From NCBI GenBank assembly GCA_016234595.1, contig JACRBG010000055.1:289828-353827 (forward strand): a stretch of DNA of 64,000 nucleotides, read 5' to 3'. The notes under the pieces are model-generated. The model had not been told where the DNA came from and searched no databases. It saw only the letters and a program-made list of their open reading frames with translations. Positions 25,614-33,302 of the stretch are shown in pieces; within the stretch, counting starts at the first letter, position 1; each line of letters starts with the position of its first letter. The stretch comes from Chloroflexota bacterium. GTDB lineage: Bacteria > Chloroflexota > Anaerolineae > Aggregatilineales > J027. A program made the translations under genes and the position numbers.

Positions 25614-26123
25614 ATGGTTAAAGTATGGAGTCCGAGAATTGGGGATTATAGGCTCTATCCAATGGGTGACGCCCTGTTTATCACGCTGGATGGTGAACTT
25701 GTAGACAGATCAGATTTGCTAAAGGTTATCGAGTCATTAGAGTTTGCAGCCGACATGCTGCTGACGACAACGCCGGATGATTATCGAAATATCTACACCG
25801 ATCACGTGATTCAGTCGCTTGAAGATAAACGCATTATCTGGTCTCCTGATCGTTACGCCCATGAATATGGGTCGGGTGTCTACTTCTTTCAAAGCGGAAA
25901 CAAAATCAAAATCGGTCAAACTGCTGATTTCGATCAGCGTATCCATAAATTGCGCTACCGCTATGGCAGCGATTCAAAGATGTTGGCTTGGATTGAAACA
26001 GGCCAATATAAGCAAATTGAGAAATTACTCCATCGCAGATTTTCACGAATCAACACTTTTGGCGATTGGTTCTCTCCGATTGACGAAATCCTGCAATGGC
26101 TTGAAGAATTGCAGGGTGCATGA
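25614..26123 (+). CDS. GIY-YIG superfamily protein (T5orf172/Mug113-like)
   Basis: 169 residues from the ATG at 25614, chosen because GAGGAAA lies 8 nt upstream; the frame is open further up but without a start signal. The C-terminal 85 residues match the T5orf172-type minimal GIY-YIG fold: GVYFF (88-92), IKIGQT (98-103), catalytic-type Arg109, Glu136 in YKQIEKLLH, and GDWF (150-153). Nucleases of this family occur in phages and plasmids; the molecular target here is unknown. The N-terminal part (1-80) is not recognised. The stop overlaps the start of the putative initiator gene by 4 nt, so both are coupled. Confidence 0.75.
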   Translation: MVKVWSPRIGDYRLYPMGDALFITLDGELVDRSDLLKVIESLEFAADMLLTTTPDDYRNIYTDHVIQSLEDKRIIWSPDRYAHEYGSGVYFFQSGNKIKIGQTADFDQRIHKLRYRYGSDSKMLAWIETGQYKQIEKLLHRRFSRINTFGDWFSPIDEILQWLEELQGA

Positions 26124-27169
26124 TGGCAAAAAAGTTCGATTGGAGCGCACCACTATACTGCAATCCGCATATCGCCGTCGCGGTTGGGGCTGAAGCGGGT
26201 ATCGTTTACGAGCGTCTACGCTGGATGATTCAGGACTCCAAAGGCAAAAAGACCGAATTCGGCACGATTCGAGACGACGGACGACGCTGGGTGGACTTCA
26301 CCTATGCCCAACTGCTCGAATACCTACCCATCTTCAAAACCACCAAGTCGCTACGGGATGTCATCACGAAGCTGGAAAAGACTGGACTGATAGATTCCGA
26401 ATCTTTCATAGGTGGCAAATGGTACACAGTCAGCGACCTTGACCCGGCCAGCCTGACGAAAATCGTCACCCCTGAGCCTGACAAAAATCGTCTGGGGGAT
26501 GACGAAAATCGTCACTCTGGCCTGACGAAAAATGACACCCCCCCTGACGAAAATTGTCAGCCCCTTATATATAAGGAATCCGAAACAACTTCCGAAACAA
26601 CTTCCGAAGCGGTAGCCGATTCTTCTTCCCCCACCCCGTCAGCACCAGCGGCAGTCGTCGAAGAACAAGAAGAAATTTCAAAATCACCTGTCGTTCTGAG
26701 TGAAATTGAAGTTTTAGAAAAAGCCTACCGTGACCTCTGCGGGGTTTGGGAGGGGTCAAGCAAGGCGGTGCGAGCGCAAGTCAAAACCAATCTAGCGCTG
26801 CTTCTCAAGGATGCACCCCATTTATCCGCCGCTGATTTTGAAGACTTTAAGGCTTATTACGACGCCGTCACAGCCCGAAAGCCCCACCCCATTAAACCCA
26901 CCCCGAATTTTGTGACGGGCGGCTGGCAACAATTTCAGGCTTGGCAGACCCAGTACCTCAACGAAACGGTGTGGGAATCTCTACCGGGGATTGATCGCAG
27001 TATCGCCTTTACACGCAATACATGGCGCGACATCCAGCGAGCTAACGTGGGTGATTTCTGGCGTATATCCGTAGGTTTCGCGCTCAAGGGTTATCGCAAA
27101 GCATCCGACGAGTTATGGGTTGAAGTGCCTCCTGAGCAGTGGCCGGATTGGGCCAAAGAAAGCGCTTAA
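26120..27169 (+). CDS. Putative replication initiator with winged-helix N-terminus and embedded iterons
   Basis: 349 residues; ATG at 26120 (overlapping the previous TGA) or 26123. Residues about 1-105 form a winged-helix of the type common in phage and plasmid replication proteins: an EAGIVYERLRWMIQDS helix, DDGRRWVDFTYAQLLEYLPIF, and TKSLRDVITKLEKTGLIDS. A low-complexity linker (about 110-195, Asp/Asn/Thr/Ser/Pro-rich) separates it from a helical C-terminal domain (about 200-349) that may recruit helicase or loader. The linker DNA contains five iterons, so the origin seems to lie inside the gene, as in lambda O and RepA_N-type initiators. Family assignment is by layout and not by a known signature. 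It is the last gene before a 15-bp hairpin. Confidence 0.65.
   Translation: MMAKKFDWSAPLYCNPHIAVAVGAEAGIVYERLRWMIQDSKGKKTEFGTIRDDGRRWVDFTYAQLLEYLPIFKTTKSLRDVITKLEKTGLIDSESFIGGKWYTVSDLDPASLTKIVTPEPDKNRLGDDENRHSGLTKNDTPPDENCQPLIYKESETTSETTSEAVADSSSPTPSAPAAVVEEQEEISKSPVVLSEIEVLEKAYRDLCGVWEGSSKAVRAQVKTNLALLLKDAPHLSAADFEDFKAYYDAVTARKPHPIKPTPNFVTGGWQQFQAWQTQYLNETVWESLPGIDRSIAFTRNTWRDIQRANVGDFWRISVGFALKGYRKASDELWVEVPPEQWPDWAKESA
26454..26559. repeat. Five intragenic iterons (candidate origin of replication)
   Basis: Consensus TGACGAAAATCGTCA, itself a 6-bp inverted repeat around AAA. Copies start at 26454, 26479, 26500, 26523 and 26545, that is 21-25 bp apart, about two helical turns. Copies 1 and 3 are perfect; copies 2 and 5 differ at one or two positions; copy 4 has a degenerate right arm. 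Copies 1 and 4 are read as LTK.., copies 2, 3 and 5 as (P/D)D(K/E)N.., so the repeat is kept across two reading frames and is a DNA signal, not a peptide repeat. Confidence 0.8.
26563..26609. repeat. AT-rich palindrome and 12-bp direct repeats next to the iterons
   Basis: CCTTATATATAAGG (26563-26576) is a perfect 14-bp palindrome, followed by TCCGAAACAACT twice (26579-26590, 26591-26602) and a third partial copy TCCGAAG (26603-26609). An AT-rich segment beside iterons is the usual DNA unwinding element of iteron origins; the tandem 12-mers may be further initiator or helicase-loader sites. Confidence 0.6.
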
Positions 27170-27236
27170 GGGTAAAACGAACACCTTGGGACTATTCGAC
27201 CACGCCGACTTGTATCCCAAGTTCTTGACGGATTCT

Positions 27237-27284
27237 GCAGAATCAACACACCCCCTTGAAACATAGGGAGTGTGTTGATTCTGC
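27237..27284. terminator. 15-bp perfect stem-loop at the right end of the initiator gene
   Basis: GCAGAATCAACACAC (27237-27251) and GTGTGTTGATTCTGC (27270-27284) are perfectly complementary with an 18-nt loop containing a further CCC/GGG match. The left arm also overlaps the palindrome GATTCTGCAGAATC (27231-27244). It lies between convergent genes, so a terminator role is likely, but no T-run follows, and it could be a recombination or nicking site of the element. Confidence 0.65.
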
Positions 27285-27388
27285 TTGGAAAAGCCGATGG
27301 GGTGACATACACTCCGTTTAACCATACCCCTTAAAAATGCAAGCAGTAACCTTGCAATCTGGCGTAAGGTTGGGACAAATCATAAAGC

Positions 27389-30300
27389 CTACTCAACAAA
27401 GGTACCGATGCGCTCTGGTAGAATTGAACCATCCTCTGTCGATCCTGCCCCGCCACCAGCAGATGAAGCACGCCAAGTGCGTGCACTCACAGGGATAGAT
27501 ACAGGCTGCCCAACATACTGATATTTGTAGATACCAGAGTTCCAATCCAAATCATTGCGGCGATAAAAGCTACCGTCACTATAAAACAGACCGAAGCTGT
27601 CGCCACTACTAGCATCCCAATTCCCTCCGACCAGCTGACCATAGTCAAATGTTGATGGCACACCAAAATATTGTGCAAAGGTGAAGGCCGAAAGCAAGGT
27701 GGTCGGGGGCACATTCGTCCACGCGATATGTGGGCCGCGCCGGACTGCAATGCTATCGAGACCGTCATTATTCCAATCACCCGCAATAAATTGGAAATCA
27801 CCTATAAATCCAGCCGAGGTTGGTAGCAGTTCGCTTAACCATTGAGATGAAATCGTCGGCGTTGTGCCACTGGTCAGCGAGCAGGTAAACCACAAAACAA
27901 ATACAGTCATTCCATTCAATTGAGCCTGCTGTACGACCCCAATGCAATCGCGACTGGCGCTGCTACTGAAACGTCCTGCAACGGGTATACCATTTGGTCC
28001 AATCCAGATCGGCGTCCACGCCCCCCCTCCGGTGTTATTGGAATAATAGAAAGCTCCATTGGCAAACACACCGGGTGTTCGGGTGCCGTTTCCATCCCAA
28101 TCGCCCAAGACCCATTGACCACCAATAGGTGGTGCAACAGCATAGGCCGTATAGGCATTCAAGGGTGGATAGTTGACTAGTGTCGCGATATAGCTGATCA
28201 CACCAGCAGAAGGATTGATGAGGGCAAGTGTATCGGTAGCCTGTGTTACATTGGTGATTTCGAAGCGTAAGTTTCCAGCAGAGCCACCATGACCACCAAT
28301 CATAATGTAATAGGTGGTACCAGCCGTCACCGAAACGTTGAGCGAAGAAGTGACTCCTGTAGCAGAGTAACTGCAGCCCACTGAGATGAGACTGCCCGGC
28401 GAACCACGATAAATCGCCATCACAGTAGCATAATCTGACCAACGGGTGTTGAAATTGAGAGAACGTGAGGTAGCGGGGGTATACCGATACCAAACGGTCC
28501 GCCCAATGGTGCTGTCACACGATGGCACTGGGTCACCTGTACTCACCCGTGCCCCAAGCGTTCCTTGGGCATTATTAAACGGCACTGTTGTGATCACACC
28601 AGCTGCTCCAATGGTGTCGTTAGGCGGGGTCGAAGCAACGACTATCGTAAATGACCGTGGGGTCGAAATTAACCCAAAACTATCGGTGGCAACCACTGGA
28701 ACGGTGTAGACTCCCTGTTGATTAGCCGAGGGCGTCCATGTAAAGGTTCCTGTCGCAGGATTGCCCGGGGTATCAGTAAAAACGGAGCCTATTGGCCCGT
28801 CTATCTCAAGAGTAACAATATCACCCGGATCAACATCCGAGGCCGCAAATTGGAGCGTCAAGGTCTGACCCGCACTGATATTGTACTCAGCAGCCGTGGC
28901 CGGGCTGGGTGGCGCATTAATAATCGGGGCGGTGGAGACACCGGGCGTAACAGTTGTGCCACTAAAGAAACGGAAATTGTCTAAGAATACCGCCGTGTCA
29001 TAGAGAGAATCTCCAATATCCATGACTGTAAAAATAAGAGTGATTTCGGTCGTCCCAGCGGGAATAATTGGGGCTACCGACGTCATAATCTGTGTGCCTC
29101 CATCGTAAGTGGTGCCGAAGGCATTACCCGCTGACATTCCAGTGACGCCTGTCGTATTAATGGAGACGCGCTGACCTGTATTGTCAAATGCATAGTTATT
29201 GGGTGCCGTGATGGTATTGCTGCTGATTATGAAGTTTGAGGTTGGGGTTTCCATCAAGAAACTGTCATTGAATGAGCCCCCAACAAATTCAGCATATTCT
29301 TCTGATAGGAATTTCCAATCCACTGCCAAATATCGTGTTCCGGGGGGCACCCGCAATCGCAGGGTCAGTTGAACCATATCATTGCCCGAGGAGTTGTTGA
29401 GGCCACCGAGGGTTGTTGACAAGCTCCCTTCATTGTTGAATCGGGTAGCCTGCGCAGCCGTCCCCGACGAAAGAACAGTGAAATTCGATCCTCGACTGGG
29501 GAAGCCACCAGGCAAAGGTCCGGATACATAAGCCCCAAGGCGATCACTCGTGCCGAGACTGGCGCTGACAACCAAAGACCCTGGAAAATCAAGGGAGCTA
29601 ACTACGTTATTGACTAGGCCACCTGTTACTGCAAACCGCAGATTTCCGCCACTGCCAAGTATCCCATTACTAGCAACTTGGACATAATAAGTGGTGCCGA
29701 GAGCCAGTACCCGTGATATGACTGATGTGCTGTTTGGGCCACTGTTGTTGTCACATGCCACCTCCACAAGATTACTAACATTGTCAGGATTGCCTGTCCA
29801 CAATGATATCACCGTGTCAAAGCTCGACCCGATCGTACTAAACTGCATTGTTTCAGTAGTAGTTGGGGTGTATTGATACCAAACACTCCGGGCAACGCCC
29901 AATGGAGCACACAAGGACGATGGCGAGGGTTCACTGCTATGATTGGCGTTTGAGGTCGACATATTGTGAACATAGGGAAGATCTGTCACTACACGCCGCG
30001 CTGCAAAGTCATTATTACCTCGGGAATATGTATTGAGATACATACAAAATGAGTGATTTATGAGGTCTACCAAGCTCGTCACAGTGCACCCAGTTGTAAA
30101 ATAATCTAAGAGGCTCGGGGCACGGAAGATCTTTTCGGTATTCGGAACACCCGTGTCGAACAAACGAGATTCAACCCCAGTAGACTGTGGAACAGGATCA
30201 AAAATAGTTCCTGTCCCTCCAAGATGAACGTAATGACGATAGTAGGGGCCTTCTGGGAACCACGGCGCAGCACCTCCCATTGTGGTAATGTCTATATAAC

Positions 30301-31309
30301 TTTTATAGAAGTTCCAGTTGGCCCAATTAGTGGCTAACCACCGTAGAGCAACGGATACAATCAGAGCTCCCCGACTGTGCCCAACAATTTCCAGTCGGGT
30401 AAGATTGGGATAGGAATGTACGACTTCAAAGTAGTTGAGGATATTGATAATCAGGGATGCCACTGCTGGGTTCTGTTGTGTAATATTCGGCAGATAATTG
30501 ATGATGTAATCCATAATCAAGCTCATGGCCGTTCCAACATCTGGCGCTATGCAACCGGACGTGTCAAGCGGGTCACCCGCCGTTCCACTGTAAATGCCCA
30601 TCACCCGCCGTGGGAAAACTGCTGCTTCCAAACTCACTAGACTATCGCGGTGTTGTGCTGCCGTAGTGCAGATACCATTAACCCAAAATACGGACGCAAT
30701 ATTGATCGACGCTCCATTTAGGCCTCCATCCTGATTGCTACATTGAAAGTCATTGCCGCAAGTGTATCGTACGTCGGTACTCGCGCTCCCAACTTCGGAT
30801 ATGTGTTCTAATGTCTTTGTTGTCTCAGGTATAGCCGTATATATAGCATCAATCGCTATGACACCTGAAGAGGCATAAAGGCGGAGTGTATGGAGAGTGT
30901 CGTCGAGGTAATCAATGACCGCCCTTCGCTGGAAGGCAGTGGTACTTGCGGTGGTCAAGACAGTCCGCAGTACATTATGATCAACTTCAATTGCGAGGAT
31001 ACCAAGCGCTGTCGCTTCTACATAGACAATCTCAACAAGCCTTCCACTGAATTCCAGCGTTAAGGTATCGTCCGAATTGCCACTACTAAATAGATAGCTA
31101 CCACCACTGGCTCCCGAGGCAGCCTGAGAACTCCAAGACCCTTGATGTATCACAAGTGGATCATCTGATTCGATTAAGCGAAGTGGAGTGCTGTTAGATG
31201 GGCTTTGTGAATAGGCCACAGGGCTAGGAATGACCAACGCGGTTATAACGGCTAAGATAGTGATTATGAAAACCGCCCGTTTGAAAGAAATAGACATATT
31301 GTCATTCAT
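27389..31309 (-). CDS. Large secreted protein: alpha/beta-hydrolase-like + choice-of-anchor L + Ig-like + beta-propeller-like modules
   Basis: 1306 residues from the ATG at 31309, preceded by GGAG; an in-frame ATG at 31342 is less well placed. Signal peptide at residues 1-35 (AVFIITILAVITALVIPSPVAYS). A region around residue 308 carries GHSRGAL, the nucleophile elbow of alpha/beta-hydrolases, in a VVHSYPNLTRLEIVGHSRG context. Downstream are a pre-peptidase-C-like domain (VWYQYTPTTTETMQFSTIGSSFDTVISLW), a choice-of-anchor L-like domain (EYAEFVGGSFNDSF), a cadherin/Ig-like repeat (FTWTPSANQQGVYTVPV), a second pre-peptidase-like domain, and a C-terminal repeat with GDWDGNGTRTPGVF and GDWNNDGLDSIAV (FG-GAP/VCBS-like). 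It is probably a surface or extracellular esterase/lipase with adhesion modules. Catalytic Asp and His were not located. Confidence 0.7.
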   Translation of the reverse strand: MNDNMSISFKRAVFIITILAVITALVIPSPVAYSQSPSNSTPLRLIESDDPLVIHQGSWSSQAASGASGGSYLFSSGNSDDTLTLEFSGRLVEIVYVEATALGILAIEVDHNVLRTVLTTASTTAFQRRAVIDYLDDTLHTLRLYASSGVIAIDAIYTAIPETTKTLEHISEVGSASTDVRYTCGNDFQCSNQDGGLNGASINIASVFWVNGICTTAAQHRDSLVSLEAAVFPRRVMGIYSGTAGDPLDTSGCIAPDVGTAMSLIMDYIINYLPNITQQNPAVASLIINILNYFEVVHSYPNLTRLEIVGHSRGALIVSVALRWLATNWANWNFYKSYIDITTMGGAAPWFPEGPYYRHYVHLGGTGTIFDPVPQSTGVESRLFDTGVPNTEKIFRAPSLLDYFTTGCTVTSLVDLINHSFCMYLNTYSRGNNDFAARRVVTDLPYVHNMSTSNANHSSEPSPSSLCAPLGVARSVWYQYTPTTTETMQFSTIGSSFDTVISLWTGNPDNVSNLVEVACDNNSGPNSTSVISRVLALGTTYYVQVASNGILGSGGNLRFAVTGGLVNNVVSSLDFPGSLVVSASLGTSDRLGAYVSGPLPGGFPSRGSNFTVLSSGTAAQATRFNNEGSLSTTLGGLNNSSGNDMVQLTLRLRVPPGTRYLAVDWKFLSEEYAEFVGGSFNDSFLMETPTSNFIISSNTITAPNNYAFDNTGQRVSINTTGVTGMSAGNAFGTTYDGGTQIMTSVAPIIPAGTTEITLIFTVMDIGDSLYDTAVFLDNFRFFSGTTVTPGVSTAPIINAPPSPATAAEYNISAGQTLTLQFAASDVDPGDIVTLEIDGPIGSVFTDTPGNPATGTFTWTPSANQQGVYTVPVVATDSFGLISTPRSFTIVVASTPPNDTIGAAGVITTVPFNNAQGTLGARVSTGDPVPSCDSTIGRTVWYRYTPATSRSLNFNTRWSDYATVMAIYRGSPGSLISVGCSYSATGVTSSLNVSVTAGTTYYIMIGGHGGSAGNLRFEITNVTQATDTLALINPSAGVISYIATLVNYPPLNAYTAYAVAPPIGGQWVLGDWDGNGTRTPGVFANGAFYYSNNTGGGAWTPIWIGPNGIPVAGRFSSSASRDCIGVVQQAQLNGMTVFVLWFTCSLTSGTTPTISSQWLSELLPTSAGFIGDFQFIAGDWNNDGLDSIAVRRGPHIAWTNVPPTTLLSAFTFAQYFGVPSTFDYGQLVGGNWDASSGDSFGLFYSDGSFYRRNDLDWNSGIYKYQYVGQPVSIPVSARTWRASSAGGGAGSTEDGSILPERIGTFVE

Positions 31310-31785
31310 ATCATTACTCCGGGAAGTGTATTTCATAGACATACTGTCATTTTACAGCAATTAATATTAGTATAAAAACGATGTGGTTTTTTACCTGCTT
31401 TTTGATGTTATAGGTCATTTTTAGCCGCTTGGCTTGTTAGACATATCGCTGCATAGTAAACCGCTGCTTAATAGCTATTGAGGAGACTACCCAGCTAAAA
31501 GCGGATTTCAATCACTTATCGCAAGTTCTCAACCGAAATGAACTGAAACCGCCGGACAGTCTTCCATACAAGGTTCTGATGAAAATTTATAGTCGACTGG
31601 GTGAGTTGATGGCTGAAAGGCTGGCAGAATCCAACCGACAGAATTTATGGGGAAAGTTGACTTATTGTGACTCTTTTGGAGGGTGTTCCGTTTTAAAACA
31701 GCGTGGTGAAAAAGTCGCCACGGCTACAGGCTCAATTCTTGGAACCTATAGCCGAATTGACAACTAGGTTGACGAGTGGATTTGA
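31310..31785. other. Intergenic region, possible relic of a coding sequence
   Basis: No intact gene. On the plus strand the frame through 31480-31690 has coding-like composition (…VLMKIYSRLGELMAERLAES…) without a proper start or end, and may be a decayed gene or transposase relic; I do not recognise it. The upstream 31310-31440 is AT-rich and probably holds the promoter of the minus-strand hydrolase gene. Confidence 0.35.
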
Positions 31786-32826
31786 TTATTGGGTAGAGTT
31801 ATAGATCGGCCCATCGTCTATGGCTTCACTTTTCTTATTGTGATTCACCCTCACAAATACCTCGCCAGAGCAACTTGCGCCGGCTGGGTCAGTCGCCGTA
31901 TATCCGATGTGGTAGACCCGGCCATTGCCATTTCCAGCACGTTCAGCACGGACGCTCGCTGCCGAACTGCCAAGCCCAAACCCATCAGGTGCTGTATCCC
32001 CGTCCCCGTTTCCATTGGTTGGTTCATCTTGAAATATACTATTGATAGTGATGATAAAGGGGTCATTGTCGGTGTCAGTGATACCCAAAATATCGATGTT
32101 CACGAGTTGATGATTGGGCGGCCACAGGGAATTCCTACTTGGGGCTGCATTGGAGCAGTCAGGTGGGACATTAGCAGGTTGCTGAGACAATCTCACATAA
32201 TCGACGTATAAAATTTCATCGCCCTGCCAAGACGTGCTATCAAGGTCAACAAATAGTGGCTTATTTAAAGGAAGCACGCCTGTATGTGTTGCGACAAGTT
32301 GATTGTCAACGTAAAACCGGACTATGGTATCTGTCGCTTCAATGCGATAGGTATGCCATACGGTAACATCAATGAAGCTAAGATCAAACTGCATATGAGA
32401 GCCACTTATACCAACATCTGCTATTAGAGTACCCGTAGCTGGTAATCCAAAATAGACCCATCCTCGGGCTGGATTTTGTCGATCGCTGTTAAAACCCCAA
32501 ACTGCGCCAAGATTTGCTGTGGCAACACGCATCTCAAGGATAAGGGTTTCCTCACTAAGAATAAAAGATGGTTGCGAAATAACGGTTCCACCTGAGCCGA
32601 TGACGTGTCCACTATGTACGTTGAGAATCCCTCCTGTGACTTCAGCAAAAGCATCGTTATTGGGATGGGTGCCGAAAGTCCATAAGGCCGTATTGAGACT
32701 TGTCCCATTGAACTCATCCGAGAGTAGCAATGTGTTTTGAGCATGAAGACTGCTGGTACTGATGAATGATAGTCCAATCAGAGTAAACACTATGAACCAC
32801 TTGAGCACAGATTTTAGCTTGTTCAT
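31786..32826 (-). CDS. Secreted LamG/concanavalin-like protein
   Basis: 346 residues; ATG at 32826 with AGGAGGAAA upstream. Signal peptide about 1-29 (FIVFTLIGLSFISTSSLHAQ). The mature N-terminal half (about 32-215) has the pattern of a concanavalin-like jelly roll (LLLSDEFNGTSLNTALW, ILEMRVATANLGAVWGF, WHTYRIEATDTIVRFYVDNQLVATH, LYVDYVRL), which normally binds or cleaves glycans; catalytic glutamates typical of GH16 (ExDxxE) are not visible, so binding is more likely. The C-terminal part (about 220-346) has RNSLWPPNHQLVNIDI and VNHNKK and resembles the PPNHK-type repeat seen in secreted proteins of Bacteroidetes and Chloroflexi. It is separate from its neighbours (gaps of about 480 nt on each side). 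Confidence 0.65.
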   Translation of the reverse strand: MNKLKSVLKWFIVFTLIGLSFISTSSLHAQNTLLLSDEFNGTSLNTALWTFGTHPNNDAFAEVTGGILNVHSGHVIGSGGTVISQPSFILSEETLILEMRVATANLGAVWGFNSDRQNPARGWVYFGLPATGTLIADVGISGSHMQFDLSFIDVTVWHTYRIEATDTIVRFYVDNQLVATHTGVLPLNKPLFVDLDSTSWQGDEILYVDYVRLSQQPANVPPDCSNAAPSRNSLWPPNHQLVNIDILGITDTDNDPFIITINSIFQDEPTNGNGDGDTAPDGFGLGSSAASVRAERAGNGNGRVYHIGYTATDPAGASCSGEVFVRVNHNKKSEAIDDGPIYNSTQ

Positions 32827-33302
32827 CGGTTATTTCCTCCTGCTAAAAAGGACTTCAATAATCAAATATGGAGACAGAAACTATCGTAATTAATATAAAA
32901 ACAAAGGAAAGTGATGAACATCATTTTCTAAAGGGAGTAATGTAAGCAGTTAGCAAATTCAACAATACTTGGGTTTCTTAGAAACTTTCGTTGCTAACTC
33001 TATTGGGAGTCACTTTAGATTATGTCTTTTTACCCATCTGCACAGGTGTAGCGTTTTAGGAGAGCCTGTTGAAAAAGTAGGATGAGATAGGCAGGTTGTA
33101 GATGAATAAAGGGGGCTCTTGGTAGTCACAAATGAGGCAAGTCAAGTGCCACTCGATTGGGTCAATTGGGGGTTGGTTTCCCCAACATAAGTTTCAATGG
33201 GTAGAGTCATACGAGGCGCTATTCTGGAAAACACAGTGTTTTTGAGTTCCCAGCGGTAGCGCCCTGTTGACCAAACTCAGAAAGGTTGTTTCGAATCTAT
33301 AG
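32827..33302. other. Intergenic region without recognised features
   Basis: No ORF or RNA gene is evident on either strand. A short hairpin TTGGGG/CCCCAA lies near 33165. The AT-rich left side (32850-32960) presumably contains the promoter of the minus-strand LamG-like gene. No terminator with a T-run was found for the gene ending at 33303. Confidence 0.4.

Noticed and set aside
26454..26559. CRISPR array interpretation of the 15-bp repeats
   Set aside because: Spacing is only 21-25 bp from start to start, leaving 6-10-bp gaps, far too short for spacers, and the repeats lie in a coding frame.
33060..33080. Insertion-sequence end suggested by GAGCCTGTTGAAAAAG
   Set aside because: No matching inverted repeat, target duplication or transposase frame was found nearby.
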